DNA from: DASRJG01 sp032124015
GTDB lineage: Bacteria; Acidobacteriota; Polarisedimenticolia; Polarisedimenticolales; DASRJG01
DNA length: 64,000 bases
NCBI GenBank assembly: GCA_032124015.1
Contig: JAQBEH010000121.1
Span: forward strand, 1-64,000
Reading direction: 5' to 3'
Positions 26,101-33,661 of the stretch are shown here, in pieces (position 1 is the stretch's first letter; the number at the start of each line of letters is the position of its first letter). Under the pieces are notes generated by a model that worked only from the letters and a program-made list of their open reading frames with translations, was not told where the DNA came from and searched no databases. The translations under genes and the position numbers were made by a program.

Positions 26101-29100
26101 GTCGACGACTGACTCCGGTTTCCGGCGAGGACCTCCTTGCTCGTGCCGAGGACGCCGGCCGGCAAGGGATTTTGAAGGCACTGCGTCTCGGTCGGCACCG
26201 TTCCCGCCGGCAAGTTGAACCTTGGAATAACGGTGACACGGGCGCCGATTCCGAAACGATTGGACAACACCCGCGACAGCCGCGTGTTCGCCCCCTTCAG
26301 CGCGACCTCGATCCAGTCGTTCGCGGGCGCCGTCGAGCCGTCCGCGATGACGTTTCGCCGGTTCTCCCACAGGAAGTCGGACCCGCGTTGGAGGAAGTCG
26401 GGATCGTCGCCGGTGACGAAGACGTCGACCGCTCCGTCGTTCCACTGATCCAACACGCCTCCCGCCGCCGCGTCGCGATCGCAGTAGAACTCGTCGACGC
26501 TCGCACTGCAGTAGCCCGTTCCGTCCTGGGTGGTCGGGTACATTCCCGCTGCGTCGGTGATATCCACGAAGGCGGGCGGGTTCCCGCCGGTGTTCCTGAG
26601 GAGCACGTCCTTGCGATCGTCGAGCCAACCCTTTTCCGATGCCCCCACGTAGACGTCGGTGAGTCCGTCGTTGTCCTCGTCGAACGCCAGCACGACGTCC
26701 ATATTCCGGGCGACGGCGTACAGACCGGACTCCAAGGCCCGGTCGGTGAACGCTGCGCTCCCGTTGTTGAGCCAGAGCCGCGGTCGCACGGGACCGGGGC
26801 TGGTGTTGTACGTGCCGCAAAAGATGTCGGTCGTCCCATCGTTGTTGAAATCGGCGACCGCGACCCCGGTGCACCAGGGCGTGCCGTCGGCGATATGCGA
26901 CTGGGACGTGATGTCGGTGAAGTACCCGTGGCAGTTGCCCTTGTAAAGGCGGTTGGCGAAGCCCGCGTTCGTGAAAAAGGCCAGGTCGTCGCATCCGTCG
27001 TTGTTGAAATCAGCCGCCGTGACGGACGTGATCACGGCGAAATAGCCGGAGAGGCCGGAAGAGCTCGTCACGTTGGTGAACGAACCGTCGGCGCCCTGCC
27101 GGAAGTACTGCAACGCTTCGTAGTACGGAGCGCTCCCCGCGTAGCTATCGTACGCGAGCACGACATCGAGGCGGCCGTCGTTGTTGAAGTCGGCCCACGC
27201 GGCGTCGCCCTTGTAGCGCGACGCCGCGCCGCTCAGGCCCGCCGGCGTGCCCAGCGTAAACGTCGCGTTGCCGCCGTCGGCCAGCTGGTTTACGTACAGT
27301 TCGTTGGCCGAACCGTTGGGCAGCGAATACGCGACGTTGGTGATGTAGGCGTCGAGATCGCCGTCGTCGTCGACGTCGATGAACGAGCAACTGTTCCCGA
27401 AAACGGAGGAGTACAGGTGAAGGCCGGACGAGGCGGCCACATCGGTGAACGTTCCGTCGCGGTTGTTCCGAAACAGCTGGTACGGCAAGAAGCCGGAACG
27501 CGTCTTCAAGATATCGTCGCTCCCGTCGCCGTCGTAGTCGCCGACGCAAATGGCCTTCCCCTGGCCGAACCGCGTGCCGAACGCCTGCGGCGTCCGATCT
27601 ACGATCGGGCCGTACCCATTCGCAAGGTAGGTGAACGCCGCGGTCTTGGTGACGCTGCGGCCATTCGGATTCGTCACCTTGACGTCGGCGGCGCCCGGTG
27701 TCGCCGGGGGAAACAGCGCCTTCAGCGCGGTGCAGTGGTAGATTCCATCACAGCGCGTGGCGATGACTTCGGACGCGGTAACCCAGGTCGCGTCAGGCAA
27801 CCGGATGTCCACCTTCGAGCCCGGCAGGAAGCCGGTACCGTCGATCCAGACGAACCGGTTGCGGTGGCTCCAGCCGGAGTTGGGGTAGAGGGCGGCAACG
27901 GTCGGCGTCAGCGCCGATCCGCCGGCAACCGCCTGAACGAACACGGTGTAGAAGAACCCTGCCCCTCCGGCCGGTGTCCTTTGTGCGATTTCGAGGTCGA
28001 GCCGGCGCCCGGAGCCGGTCTCGCAATACGTGAGCCAATTGCCGGGGTCGAGCCCGTACTCGTCTTTCGATTCGTTCCGGCCGACGAGACTCGCCCCATC
28101 GTAGACGGAGAGTCTCGTCCGAGACCAAAACGCGTCGCCGGTCGGGGTCGGCACGATGCTCGCACCATGGAAGCTCGAAGCCACGACGTAGCAGGTGTTC
28201 GCCGCGGTCTGAAACCAGTACCAGTCCTTGTCAATCGCCGTATGCGTCGTCGCCAACTTCGAGAACCCCGGCGTGAGGGGAGACGCCGTGGCCGCGGAGT
28301 CGTTCGGCTCGTAGGGATCGGGCTGCGACCCGGCTCGCCTCGCGGTGATGTCGATTCCGGACGTCGTCGATCCATCCAGCACTTGGATCTGGAGCCCGCC
28401 GCCGTAATATTCGGGCGTGAAGTCGAGGTTGCCGATCGGGTTCGCCCGGTACGGCACGGACGACAGGACGTACGGATCGGTGGTCAACGGCCGCGCGACG
28501 ATGGCGTAGAACCCGGCCTTCATTTCAAAGATGGTGTAAGCGCCGGATGCGGTCGCCACCGCGCCATAGAACTCGCGCCCACCGGCGCCGATCGCGGAAA
28601 CGTACGCGTACGGTATCGGAGAGCCGTCCAGGAAACGCACGGTGCCACTGACCACTCCGTAGGGGGACGTTCCCTCGCCGTATTGACGCCGGCCAAACGC
28701 GAACTCGTCGGCTAAGAGGTATCGGGAAACGGAGCCGGACCCCGCCGCCGGGCACATCGGGTCTCCGTACTGGAGAGAAGCATCGAGGCCGAGCCACGAG
28801 CCGAACGCGGCGAGCGCCGCCGACTCGGCGTCGGCGACGCCCTCTTGCGTGAAAAGGCCGAAAAGGTCGTCCGGCCACTGAAACGCCATGGCGTTACAGG
28901 TGGTGTCCGCCTCGTTCATGATGCCCGTCACGGTGTCGTAGATGGTGACGGTGGTGCATGGAACGCCCGGTATGAAGTACGGGCTGTCGGAGCTTTCGAC
29001 CCAACCGAACTCGTTCGTGCCGTTGCCGATCGCGGGCTCGCGACGGTCGATGACGCTGCCGGCCGTCAGGACGATCCGCGCGTGGGCGATCGCGTTCCAG

Positions 29101-29294
29101 GAGGCTATCGCGTTCCGCACACCGTCATGGACCGCATGCCCGTCGACCGTCGTCGGCCCGGTGAACTGAATCGAGATCGTCCCTGAGGCCCAGCGACGAT
29201 AGGCGCCGCTCGGGGTCGTCGCCGGAACGTACGCGAGGGCCGCGCTCGTCAACAGTGACAGAAACGTAGGGATCAGCGCGGTCTGGAATCGCAT
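23133..29294 (-). CDS. Giant multidomain secreted protein: degenerate metzincin, TIG, FG-GAP, alpha/beta-hydrolase
   Basis: 2053 residues with a signal peptide (1-21). In order: a matrixin-like domain (about 30-185) lacking the zinc ligands; a carboxypeptidase-regulatory-like beta domain (about 210-275); a PPC-like domain starting DPYEPNDSA (about 325-455); a TIG/IPT domain (about 465-560); FG-GAP/VCBS repeats with Asp-rich DxDxDGxxD calcium-type loops (about 575-960); an ASPIC/UnbV-like segment (about 975-1100); a second TIG; an alpha/beta-hydrolase with VLYVHGMWG (near 1366) and the nucleophile elbow AHSMG (S near 1433); a third TIG (about 1660); Ig-like and Big_2-like domains; and a Cys-containing C-terminal end. 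Probably a surface or extracellular lipase/esterase-type adhesin. It is last of a four-gene cluster, and its start overlaps the upstream gene by 170 nt. Confidence 0.88.
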   Translation of the reverse strand: MRFQTALIPTFLSLLTSAALAYVPATTPSGAYRRWASGTISIQFTGPTTVDGHAVHDGVRNAIASWNAIAHARIVLTAGSVIDRREPAIGNGTNEFGWVESSDSPYFIPGVPCTTVTIYDTVTGIMNEADTTCNAMAFQWPDDLFGLFTQEGVADAESAALAAFGSWLGLDASLQYGDPMCPAAGSGSVSRYLLADEFAFGRRQYGEGTSPYGVVSGTVRFLDGSPIPYAYVSAIGAGGREFYGAVATASGAYTIFEMKAGFYAIVARPLTTDPYVLSSVPYRANPIGNLDFTPEYYGGGLQIQVLDGSTTSGIDITARRAGSQPDPYEPNDSAATASPLTPGFSKLATTHTAIDKDWYWFQTAANTCYVVASSFHGASIVPTPTGDAFWSRTRLSVYDGASLVGRNESKDEYGLDPGNWLTYCETGSGRRLDLEIAQRTPAGGAGFFYTVFVQAVAGGSALTPTVAALYPNSGWSHRNRFVWIDGTGFLPGSKVDIRLPDATWVTASEVIATRCDGIYHCTALKALFPPATPGAADVKVTNPNGRSVTKTAAFTYLANGYGPIVDRTPQAFGTRFGQGKAICVGDYDGDGSDDILKTRSGFLPYQLFRNNRDGTFTDVAASSGLHLYSSVFGNSCSFIDVDDDGDLDAYITNVAYSLPNGSANELYVNQLADGGNATFTLGTPAGLSGAASRYKGDAAWADFNNDGRLDVVLAYDSYAGSAPYYEALQYFRQGADGSFTNVTSSSGLSGYFAVITSVTAADFNNDGCDDLAFFTNAGFANRLYKGNCHGYFTDITSQSHIADGTPWCTGVAVADFNNDGTTDIFCGTYNTSPGPVRPRLWLNNGSAAFTDRALESGLYAVARNMDVVLAFDEDNDGLTDVYVGASEKGWLDDRKDVLLRNTGGNPPAFVDITDAAGMYPTTQDGTGYCSASVDEFYCDRDAAAGGVLDQWNDGAVDVFVTGDDPDFLQRGSDFLWENRRNVIADGSTAPANDWIEVALKGANTRLSRVLSNRFGIGARVTVIPRFNLPAGTVPTETQCLQNPLPAGVLGTSKEVLAGNRSQSSTVLHFGLGSSLPFGQKRVDCIRVAWPSGLERAYTGIIANSKVVLAEDAGRMKVINVIPNSGPNSSSDPTTITGLRFDRDVVAVPQVFFGAVPATAVTFVSEHELTVLPPMWQPPGAVDVTVVNTDGESDTLLFGYTYTGSSAGVRIKDPVPSIITPNGEVPNSPSFVAVRGAERTGVIADGVTQLVLEAEVGGPGGVSFVLDDDDAPGNTPPPGTSVGSMTALGGGAPQTALTVPVAVLADGRYVAHAVYTAPQNFIRTAADNPLATRPIRVRSTFIDTSNAEHAMPPRSLDLYRVPVLYVHGMWGSTTSFEWPLLSDARWIIHRADYGATNDVAFSQNVGMPPRVVAELRKELNDQGIAGTRFFVFAHSMGAVLFKIYMGGTGAPYARADNFFAGDVYALVSVDAPFFGSYFAPFVGVIQSTSPLGPLFTYTMRSLGLAVDRGCMQSLDPASPDILGIPATGGTFHAIVGWGGGEMRDAGVELAAGNGLALLKAALGLFNFAFENAIVQCDSGDDFIVCSDSQRGGLSGSHVSDFHFESLSARAIHLDSICNENAPSTTAEHLLNTPTTNVVEWGHVLPATPPPSLAPVATTGGPLSLTSMSPASGSAMGGYPVTLLGTGFDATVKVRIGAFNASQVTVVDATTITCRVPPGNAGSTAVTVSNGAGQTASTTFTYTDPGPVPGGVAITAPSEGAIVAAGSTLAVSAIGSGGFTIARALAANAAFVSDDDQDPGAGFTTSVTVPADAIGFLVIELVAKDANSNFKTATPVTINVTPPGNAVLARLDADKATLLYATPTRQLRVYGIYSDGVRREVTHATGIVYEMDTQDPRKPNYPYNGTGVAVVDAAGVVTAKTHGTTVCHVTYSARKIDVVVEVADIRPTMTLQKPGFISWPYQGAGITYDVIRGKLQALRATGGNFADPSIGLTCIKDDFANVTAADAANPPAGDGFFYLMRESRTSSYEESPFWATRSQSGLRTAEINAAPGTCP

Positions 29295-29979
29295 GGCGAG
29301 TTCCGGAGGTTGGCTCAGGGACCTGGTGCACGACCGCGATCATCTCTTTCAGCCGATCGAGCGGAACCGATTCGGTGAATGCCGGCGGCGTCGTTGCCGG
29401 ATTCGCGTTGGCGGTACGCGCCCGCGCCGCCTCGCGCCCCTCGGCGGAGAGGAAGCGAGGCGATTCGAAACGCAGCACGACCGACGCCGAACCCGCCGAG
29501 CGGTCGACGCGGATACGAGCACCTCTGTCGTTGAGCGGCAGATACCGGCCGTTCCGCCTGGTCATAAACAGCACGACCTCGTCACCGGCCGGAGGAAGTG
29601 GCGCGCCGGCCGCTCCCGCGACCTCCCAGGTGCGAAGCCTCTCCTTGCCATCGACGGTCTCGTAGACGGTGCCACCGGGGATGAGGACTTCGCTGTCTCC
29701 GGGCCGGCAGGAGTCGTCCCTGTCGAACAGGCACGAGACGATGCGAACGCGATAGGGCGTGAACACCAGACCGGTTTCCGGGTCTTTGATTCCGAGGGCG
29801 ATCTCTCCACCGTCTTGAAGTCTCACCGAACCGGCGCTGGTGCCTTGCATTGTGCCGACGACGACACGATCGCTCATCCGCACCGCTTTTTCGAAGCTAA
29901 AAGACCCGGATTGCGGCGCCGCGTCGGCAACACGCGGCGCAAGCAGGCACAGGAACGGCCACAGCGATCGTATCGTCAC
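29125..29979 (-). CDS. Exported protein of unknown function
   Basis: 284 residues from a GTG at 29979 with AAAGGGCGAG upstream. A signal peptide (TIRSLWPFLCLLAPRVADA) precedes a region with FSFEKAVRMSDRVVVGTMQG, a two-Cys segment (SCLFDRDDSCRPGD) and VLFMTRRNGRYLPL; this looks like a small beta-rich extracytoplasmic domain. I do not recognise the family. The last 57 or so codons overlap, in another phase, the signal peptide and first domain of the 2053-residue protein. The tail reads like low-constraint sequence (Arg/Asp rich), so the gene may once have ended earlier. Confidence 0.75.
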   Translation of the reverse strand: MTIRSLWPFLCLLAPRVADAAPQSGSFSFEKAVRMSDRVVVGTMQGTSAGSVRLQDGGEIALGIKDPETGLVFTPYRVRIVSCLFDRDDSCRPGDSEVLIPGGTVYETVDGKERLRTWEVAGAAGAPLPPAGDEVVLFMTRRNGRYLPLNDRGARIRVDRSAGSASVVLRFESPRFLSAEGREAARARTANANPATTPPAFTESVPLDRLKEMIAVVHQVPEPTSGTRHAIPDRADPYVSVTVDERGPRVRSGDDPERRLSSLGLRDDLDSVHRADDGRRACGP

Positions 29980-29990
29980 GGCTCGCCCTT

Positions 29991-31181
29991 TCAGTTGGGA
30001 GTTCGGACGACCGCTCCGGTCGCCGTCCCGTATTTCATGACCAAACCCTCGAGCGTCGCCCCTCCGAGCTTGAAGAGCGCCTCTTGGTATTGCGCGATCC
30101 ACTGATCGTCTTCGGGACTGAAGTGCGCGAGCAGCGTCTTCATCGGTTCTTGCGGGGCAATCTCAGTCTGGAACCATGCGTCGATCGGGCTGACGTTGGC
30201 ATCACCGTCCTGGCGTTCCGCCCAGAAGGCCAGAAGGGCGTTCCGAGCGAGCGCTCCAAGCATTTCGTCGTAGTCGCTGCCAAGCCAATAACGGGCGCGC
30301 TGTGCCGGCACCGTCGGGCAGAACTCGATCTTCGCGGTGACGGTCGTCCGTGTCGGGGACAGCAGCGCAATCATGTGGTTGACGACGGGGTTCGCCGACA
30401 GCTTCGCAATCGCTTTCTGGCGGAGGGGCGGCGTTTGAGCTCGGAGCCCAATGATCGTTTCGGCGGCCGGCTTGGCGCCATCGGCCGGTGGCCCGTATCG
30501 AAGCCGGTAGAGGTTCTGCGGAACGTAGTTGACGGTCTCGTTGCCGCCCCCCTGGAAGAGGACCCACCAGAGGTCGTGTTCGTTGGTTTTCGCGAGGAGA
30601 TCGGATGGCCCGAGCTTCCCGAGCGATGTGCCGGTCGGGCCGTCGAAGATCTCGTGCCAGAAACCGGTGCCCCCGTCCTTGCGGAAGAACCACTCGACGA
30701 GCACCAGTTTCTGGCGCGTCTGCACGACCGTTGCAATCGATGCGTCGGTCATGACGCCCTGGGCCTCGTCCATGCTCGTGAACGGGGCGACGTTACGAGT
30801 CCATACGGCGGGATCCTCGCCGCGGAACAGACGGTTCGCGCTGTAGGCATACAGTTTCCCGAGGCGTGGATTGGCGTAATAGAAAGAGTCTGCCTCGCCG
30901 CAGGCAAGTGTCGAACGCCCCAGGCCCGCGACGTTTTCGACCACGATGGTTTTTGCTGCCCCGTCGCGAACAACCTCGAGGGTTGCATCCTTGCCAAAGG
31001 CAAGCGTCACCGTCGACTTGTCGGCCAGAGAGCACGACTTCGGGACCCCGCGATCGCCGTTGACCTGATCCCGCAGGTCGTAGCTGCGCGGATCGTCTAC
31101 CGATCGCATCTTTTCGAGAACTAGCGTGTCCGGCAGCGCAACGACCACGTTGGCTGCGACGAGCAGTGCGATGAGACTCAT
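29991..31181 (-). CDS. Exported protein of unknown function
   Basis: 396 residues. The N-terminus (MSLIALLVAANVVVALP) is a likely signal peptide. ATG at 31181 follows GAGGAGGTC by a few bases, a strong ribosome site, so the longer open frame is not used. The body has Trp/Tyr-rich segments (KLVLVEWFFRKDGGTGFWHEIF, EHDLWWVLFQGGG), two or three isolated Cys, and a helical C-terminus. No motif I can name. Spaced 11 nt before the next gene on the strand and about 20 nt after the Cys-rich gene, so it belongs to the same transcript as its neighbours. Confidence 0.78.
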   Translation of the reverse strand: MSLIALLVAANVVVALPDTLVLEKMRSVDDPRSYDLRDQVNGDRGVPKSCSLADKSTVTLAFGKDATLEVVRDGAAKTIVVENVAGLGRSTLACGEADSFYYANPRLGKLYAYSANRLFRGEDPAVWTRNVAPFTSMDEAQGVMTDASIATVVQTRQKLVLVEWFFRKDGGTGFWHEIFDGPTGTSLGKLGPSDLLAKTNEHDLWWVLFQGGGNETVNYVPQNLYRLRYGPPADGAKPAAETIIGLRAQTPPLRQKAIAKLSANPVVNHMIALLSPTRTTVTAKIEFCPTVPAQRARYWLGSDYDEMLGALARNALLAFWAERQDGDANVSPIDAWFQTEIAPQEPMKTLLAHFSPEDDQWIAQYQEALFKLGGATLEGLVMKYGTATGAVVRTPN

Positions 31182-31203
31182 GGCGACCTCCTCGATGCCG
31201 GGG

Positions 31204-32172
31204 CTAGGGAGTGAAGCACTCCCAGCTGACGCAGCGGTAGCACACGCTGAAACCAGGAACGCAGTCGTAGATTTCGAGGTCGGCCTGTGAATTCGGGTGC
31301 GTTCCGCAAGCACTGCATCGATCCATGACGGGCGCGATGGCGAGATACTTTGCGGCGATCATCGGCGCCTCGTCCGGTCGGGCATTGAACTCGATGGTTC
31401 CGTCTTCGAACGACGGAGCCGGCATGGACCGTGGTTGCTCGAGGATGACGGAGGCGGATGGCGACGACCATGCAAACAGCGCGGCGTCGCCTCGGACCGC
31501 GGAGCGGGTTTCGACAGGGCCCGGCAGAATGATCGCGTCGGGGTTGTTGATTACCGTTTCGCCAATCGACGCCATATCCGCCGTAAGCTGCCCGCCTCGA
31601 AAGCGCACGCTTGCCTGACCGATCGTCATGGTCGTCGCCGGATCGCTGTGAGACACGAGAGTCATCGCGTCGCCCGGGCTGCTGGGGCATGGGAACGTGG
31701 GGCTGCAAATACAACCCTCACATCCGCACCCAACGCAGCCAGGGACGCAGGCAAGCAGCTCAACCGACTCGACCATGTTCGCCCACGAAGCGCAGGAGCA
31801 GCAGCTACGGGGATCGTATTCGAGGAGTTTCGACCGCTTGAACGGCACGTACGTCGTTCCGGCGAGCGGCCCAGGCTCGAACGTAAACGAGGACACACCC
31901 TCCACGACGAACGATTGCCGGGTTCCGTCGGGGCGGCGCCACGAGATGACGGATCCCGCCGGTGTGGTTTGGACCGTGGGGCGGACCGACGTCGGCACAA
32001 CGATCCCTCGAACCAACTTACTGGTGCCGGTGTTCGTCACTGCCGCCGATACCTCACCGGGGACGACGTACCAGAAGTCCGGGGCCGGTGCGGCGACGCG
32101 TTTCGATGGTGCGGCAAGTAGAACTGTCGAGACCAGGAACAGGGCGGATGCGCTCGCGAGAACACGCTTCAT
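31204..32172 (-). CDS. Exported protein with dense cysteine cluster
   Basis: 322 residues with a clear signal peptide (1-20) and GAGGAG upstream of ATG 32172. Residues 124-162 hold ten cysteines in 39 positions (C124, 125, 127, 142, 146, 149, 151, 154, 156, 162), and the last 40 residues hold six more, including CxxC and CYRC pairs. Between them lies Cys-free beta-rich sequence. Such spacing could bind metal or form a knot of disulfides after export. Family unknown. First gene of the four-gene cluster running down to the giant protein, so the cluster promoter should lie in 32173-32473. Confidence 0.8.
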   Translation of the reverse strand: MKRVLASASALFLVSTVLLAAPSKRVAAPAPDFWYVVPGEVSAAVTNTGTSKLVRGIVVPTSVRPTVQTTPAGSVISWRRPDGTRQSFVVEGVSSFTFEPGPLAGTTYVPFKRSKLLEYDPRSCCSCASWANMVESVELLACVPGCVGCGCEGCICSPTFPCPSSPGDAMTLVSHSDPATTMTIGQASVRFRGGQLTADMASIGETVINNPDAIILPGPVETRSAVRGDAALFAWSSPSASVILEQPRSMPAPSFEDGTIEFNARPDEAPMIAAKYLAIAPVMDRCSACGTHPNSQADLEIYDCVPGFSVCYRCVSWECFTP

Positions 32173-32473
32173 GGCAGGACTCCTCTTCCAAGGGCCTTGG
32201 GACCATTTGCGTACCCGACAAGACTAGGTGTCCTAGGGCACGATTGAACGCCCCAATGGCGTCAATTGGGTTGCTGATCGGAAACCGCAGGGATGAAACG
32301 TCGGGACCGTGTGCTCGCGCGACAGCGCGCAAGAGTGATGCGGAAGCGGATCTGTCAACCCACGATGAAGACTGGCAGCCCCGTGAGCATCTTCTACACG
32401 GTCAAGATCGATTTACGTGTTGCGATAGGCGGGCGCCTTGCGTTGGCAGCATCCTTGTGCATAATTATGCACT
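32173..32473. other. Divergent intergenic region with two promoters
   Basis: Non-coding gap between the Cys-rich exported gene (-) and argG (+). It is clearly less GC-rich than the genes around it. The argG end carries an ARG box and a likely promoter (separate entry). The left part must drive the exported-protein cluster, but I see no convincing -35/-10 pair there. No RNA gene or riboswitch structure was recognised. Confidence 0.7.
32438..32472 (+). promoter_or_regulatory. argG promoter overlapped by ARG box palindrome
   Basis: GTGCATAATTATGCAC at 32457-32472 is a perfect 16-bp palindrome that matches the core of the ArgR operator (TGAAT-W4-ATTCA type). The same bases contain a -10-like CATAAT (32460-32465) placed 16 bp after TTGCGT (32438-32443). 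Transcription would then begin at or next to the argG ATG at 32474, giving a leaderless mRNA; no ribosome site is visible. ArgR is encoded at the end of this operon, so arginine repression is the simple reading. Confidence 0.65.
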
Positions 32474-33661
32474 ATGCACAAAAAATGCATCGCACTGGCG
32501 TTCTCCGGAGGCCTCGACACCTCGTACTGCCTCATCAGGCTCCGCGAGGAGGGGTGGGAGGTTCACACCGTCCACGTGGACACGGGGGGAGCCGATCCGG
32601 AGGCTTTAGCCGCGATCGGCGCTCGGGCCGAGGCGCTAGGCGCCGCCGTTCATCACGAGGTCGACGCCCGCCACGAGGTGTACGACCGGTTCATCCGGCA
32701 CCTGATCCGCGGCAACGTGCTCCGCGGCGAGGTCTACCCGCTGTCGGTCGCCGCCGAGCGCACGCAGCAGGCGATTTCGGTGGCCGAGATCGCGCAAGAG
32801 ATCGGGGCGGAGGCCGCCGCGCATGGCTCAACCGGCGCCGGCAACGACCAGGTCCGTTTCGACGTCGCTTTCCGCGTGCTGCTCCCCGGCCTGCCGATCG
32901 TCACGCCGATCCGCGACCATGCGGTCACTCGTGAGGAAGCGGCCGCCTATCTTCGCGCGCACGGCGTTCCGGTTGCCGAGGCGCAAGAGCGCGTCTCGGT
33001 CAACGAAGGGCTCTGGGGCGCCACCTACGGCGGCGGTTGGTCGCACGACCCGTGGGCCGGGCCGCCGGTCGAATTCCTCGATCCACCGGACTTTGCGGTG
33101 GAGCCTGCTGAGATCGTCATCGCGTGGGAGGAGGGGCTCCCCGTGGCGCTCGACGGCACGGCGCATGAGGGTCCCGCAATCGTCGCATCCATCGGCGAGA
33201 TCGCCCGCTCGTACGGTATCGGCCGCGGGATCCACGTCGGCGAGACGGTGCTCGGCATCAAGGGGCGCATCGGCTTCGAGGCCGGAGCGGCGATTCTCCT
33301 GATCGCCGCCCATCGCGAGCTCGAAAAGCTCGTGCTGACGAAGTGGCAGGCGTTCTGGAAGGACCAGCTCGCGCGGTTTTACGGCGACCGGCTGCATGAG
33401 GGGCAGGCGTTCGACCCGGCCTTGAGGGACATCGAGGCGATGCTCACCTCCTCGCAACGCCACGTCATCGGCGAGACGCGCGTGCGCTTGGCCCCCGGCC
33501 GCTTCCAGGTCGTCGGCGCGCGCAGCCCGCACACGCTGCTCGATCCCGAGGTCGCGGTCTACGGCGAGGAGAACCGGTTGTGGTCCGGCGACGAGGCGCG
33601 CGCGTTCGCCCGCATCGCGGCGATCCCGTCGCTGCTCGCCTCGCGCGGGAAGACCGCGTGA
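32474..33661 (+). CDS. argG: Argininosuccinate synthase
   Basis: 395 residues. Joins citrulline and aspartate using ATP to give argininosuccinate. The ATP pyrophosphatase loop SGGLDTS is at residues 11-17 and the second nucleotide motif reads HGSTGAGNDQVRFD, as in the ArgG branch found with acyl-ornithine carbamoyltransferases (Xanthomonas/Bacteroidetes type). No ribosome site precedes the ATG, which abuts the ARG box, so leaderless translation is likely. The stop TGA overlaps the ATG of the following ATPase gene. Confidence 0.96.
   Translation: MHKKCIALAFSGGLDTSYCLIRLREEGWEVHTVHVDTGGADPEALAAIGARAEALGAAVHHEVDARHEVYDRFIRHLIRGNVLRGEVYPLSVAAERTQQAISVAEIAQEIGAEAAAHGSTGAGNDQVRFDVAFRVLLPGLPIVTPIRDHAVTREEAAAYLRAHGVPVAEAQERVSVNEGLWGATYGGGWSHDPWAGPPVEFLDPPDFAVEPAEIVIAWEEGLPVALDGTAHEGPAIVASIGEIARSYGIGRGIHVGETVLGIKGRIGFEAGAAILLIAAHRELEKLVLTKWQAFWKDQLARFYGDRLHEGQAFDPALRDIEAMLTSSQRHVIGETRVRLAPGRFQVVGARSPHTLLDPEVAVYGEENRLWSGDEARAFARIAAIPSLLASRGKTA

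Noticed and set aside
25131..28715. 1194-codon frame opposite the giant secreted gene
   Set aside because: Arg-rich low-complexity composition, no recognisable domain, mirror of a well supported gene.
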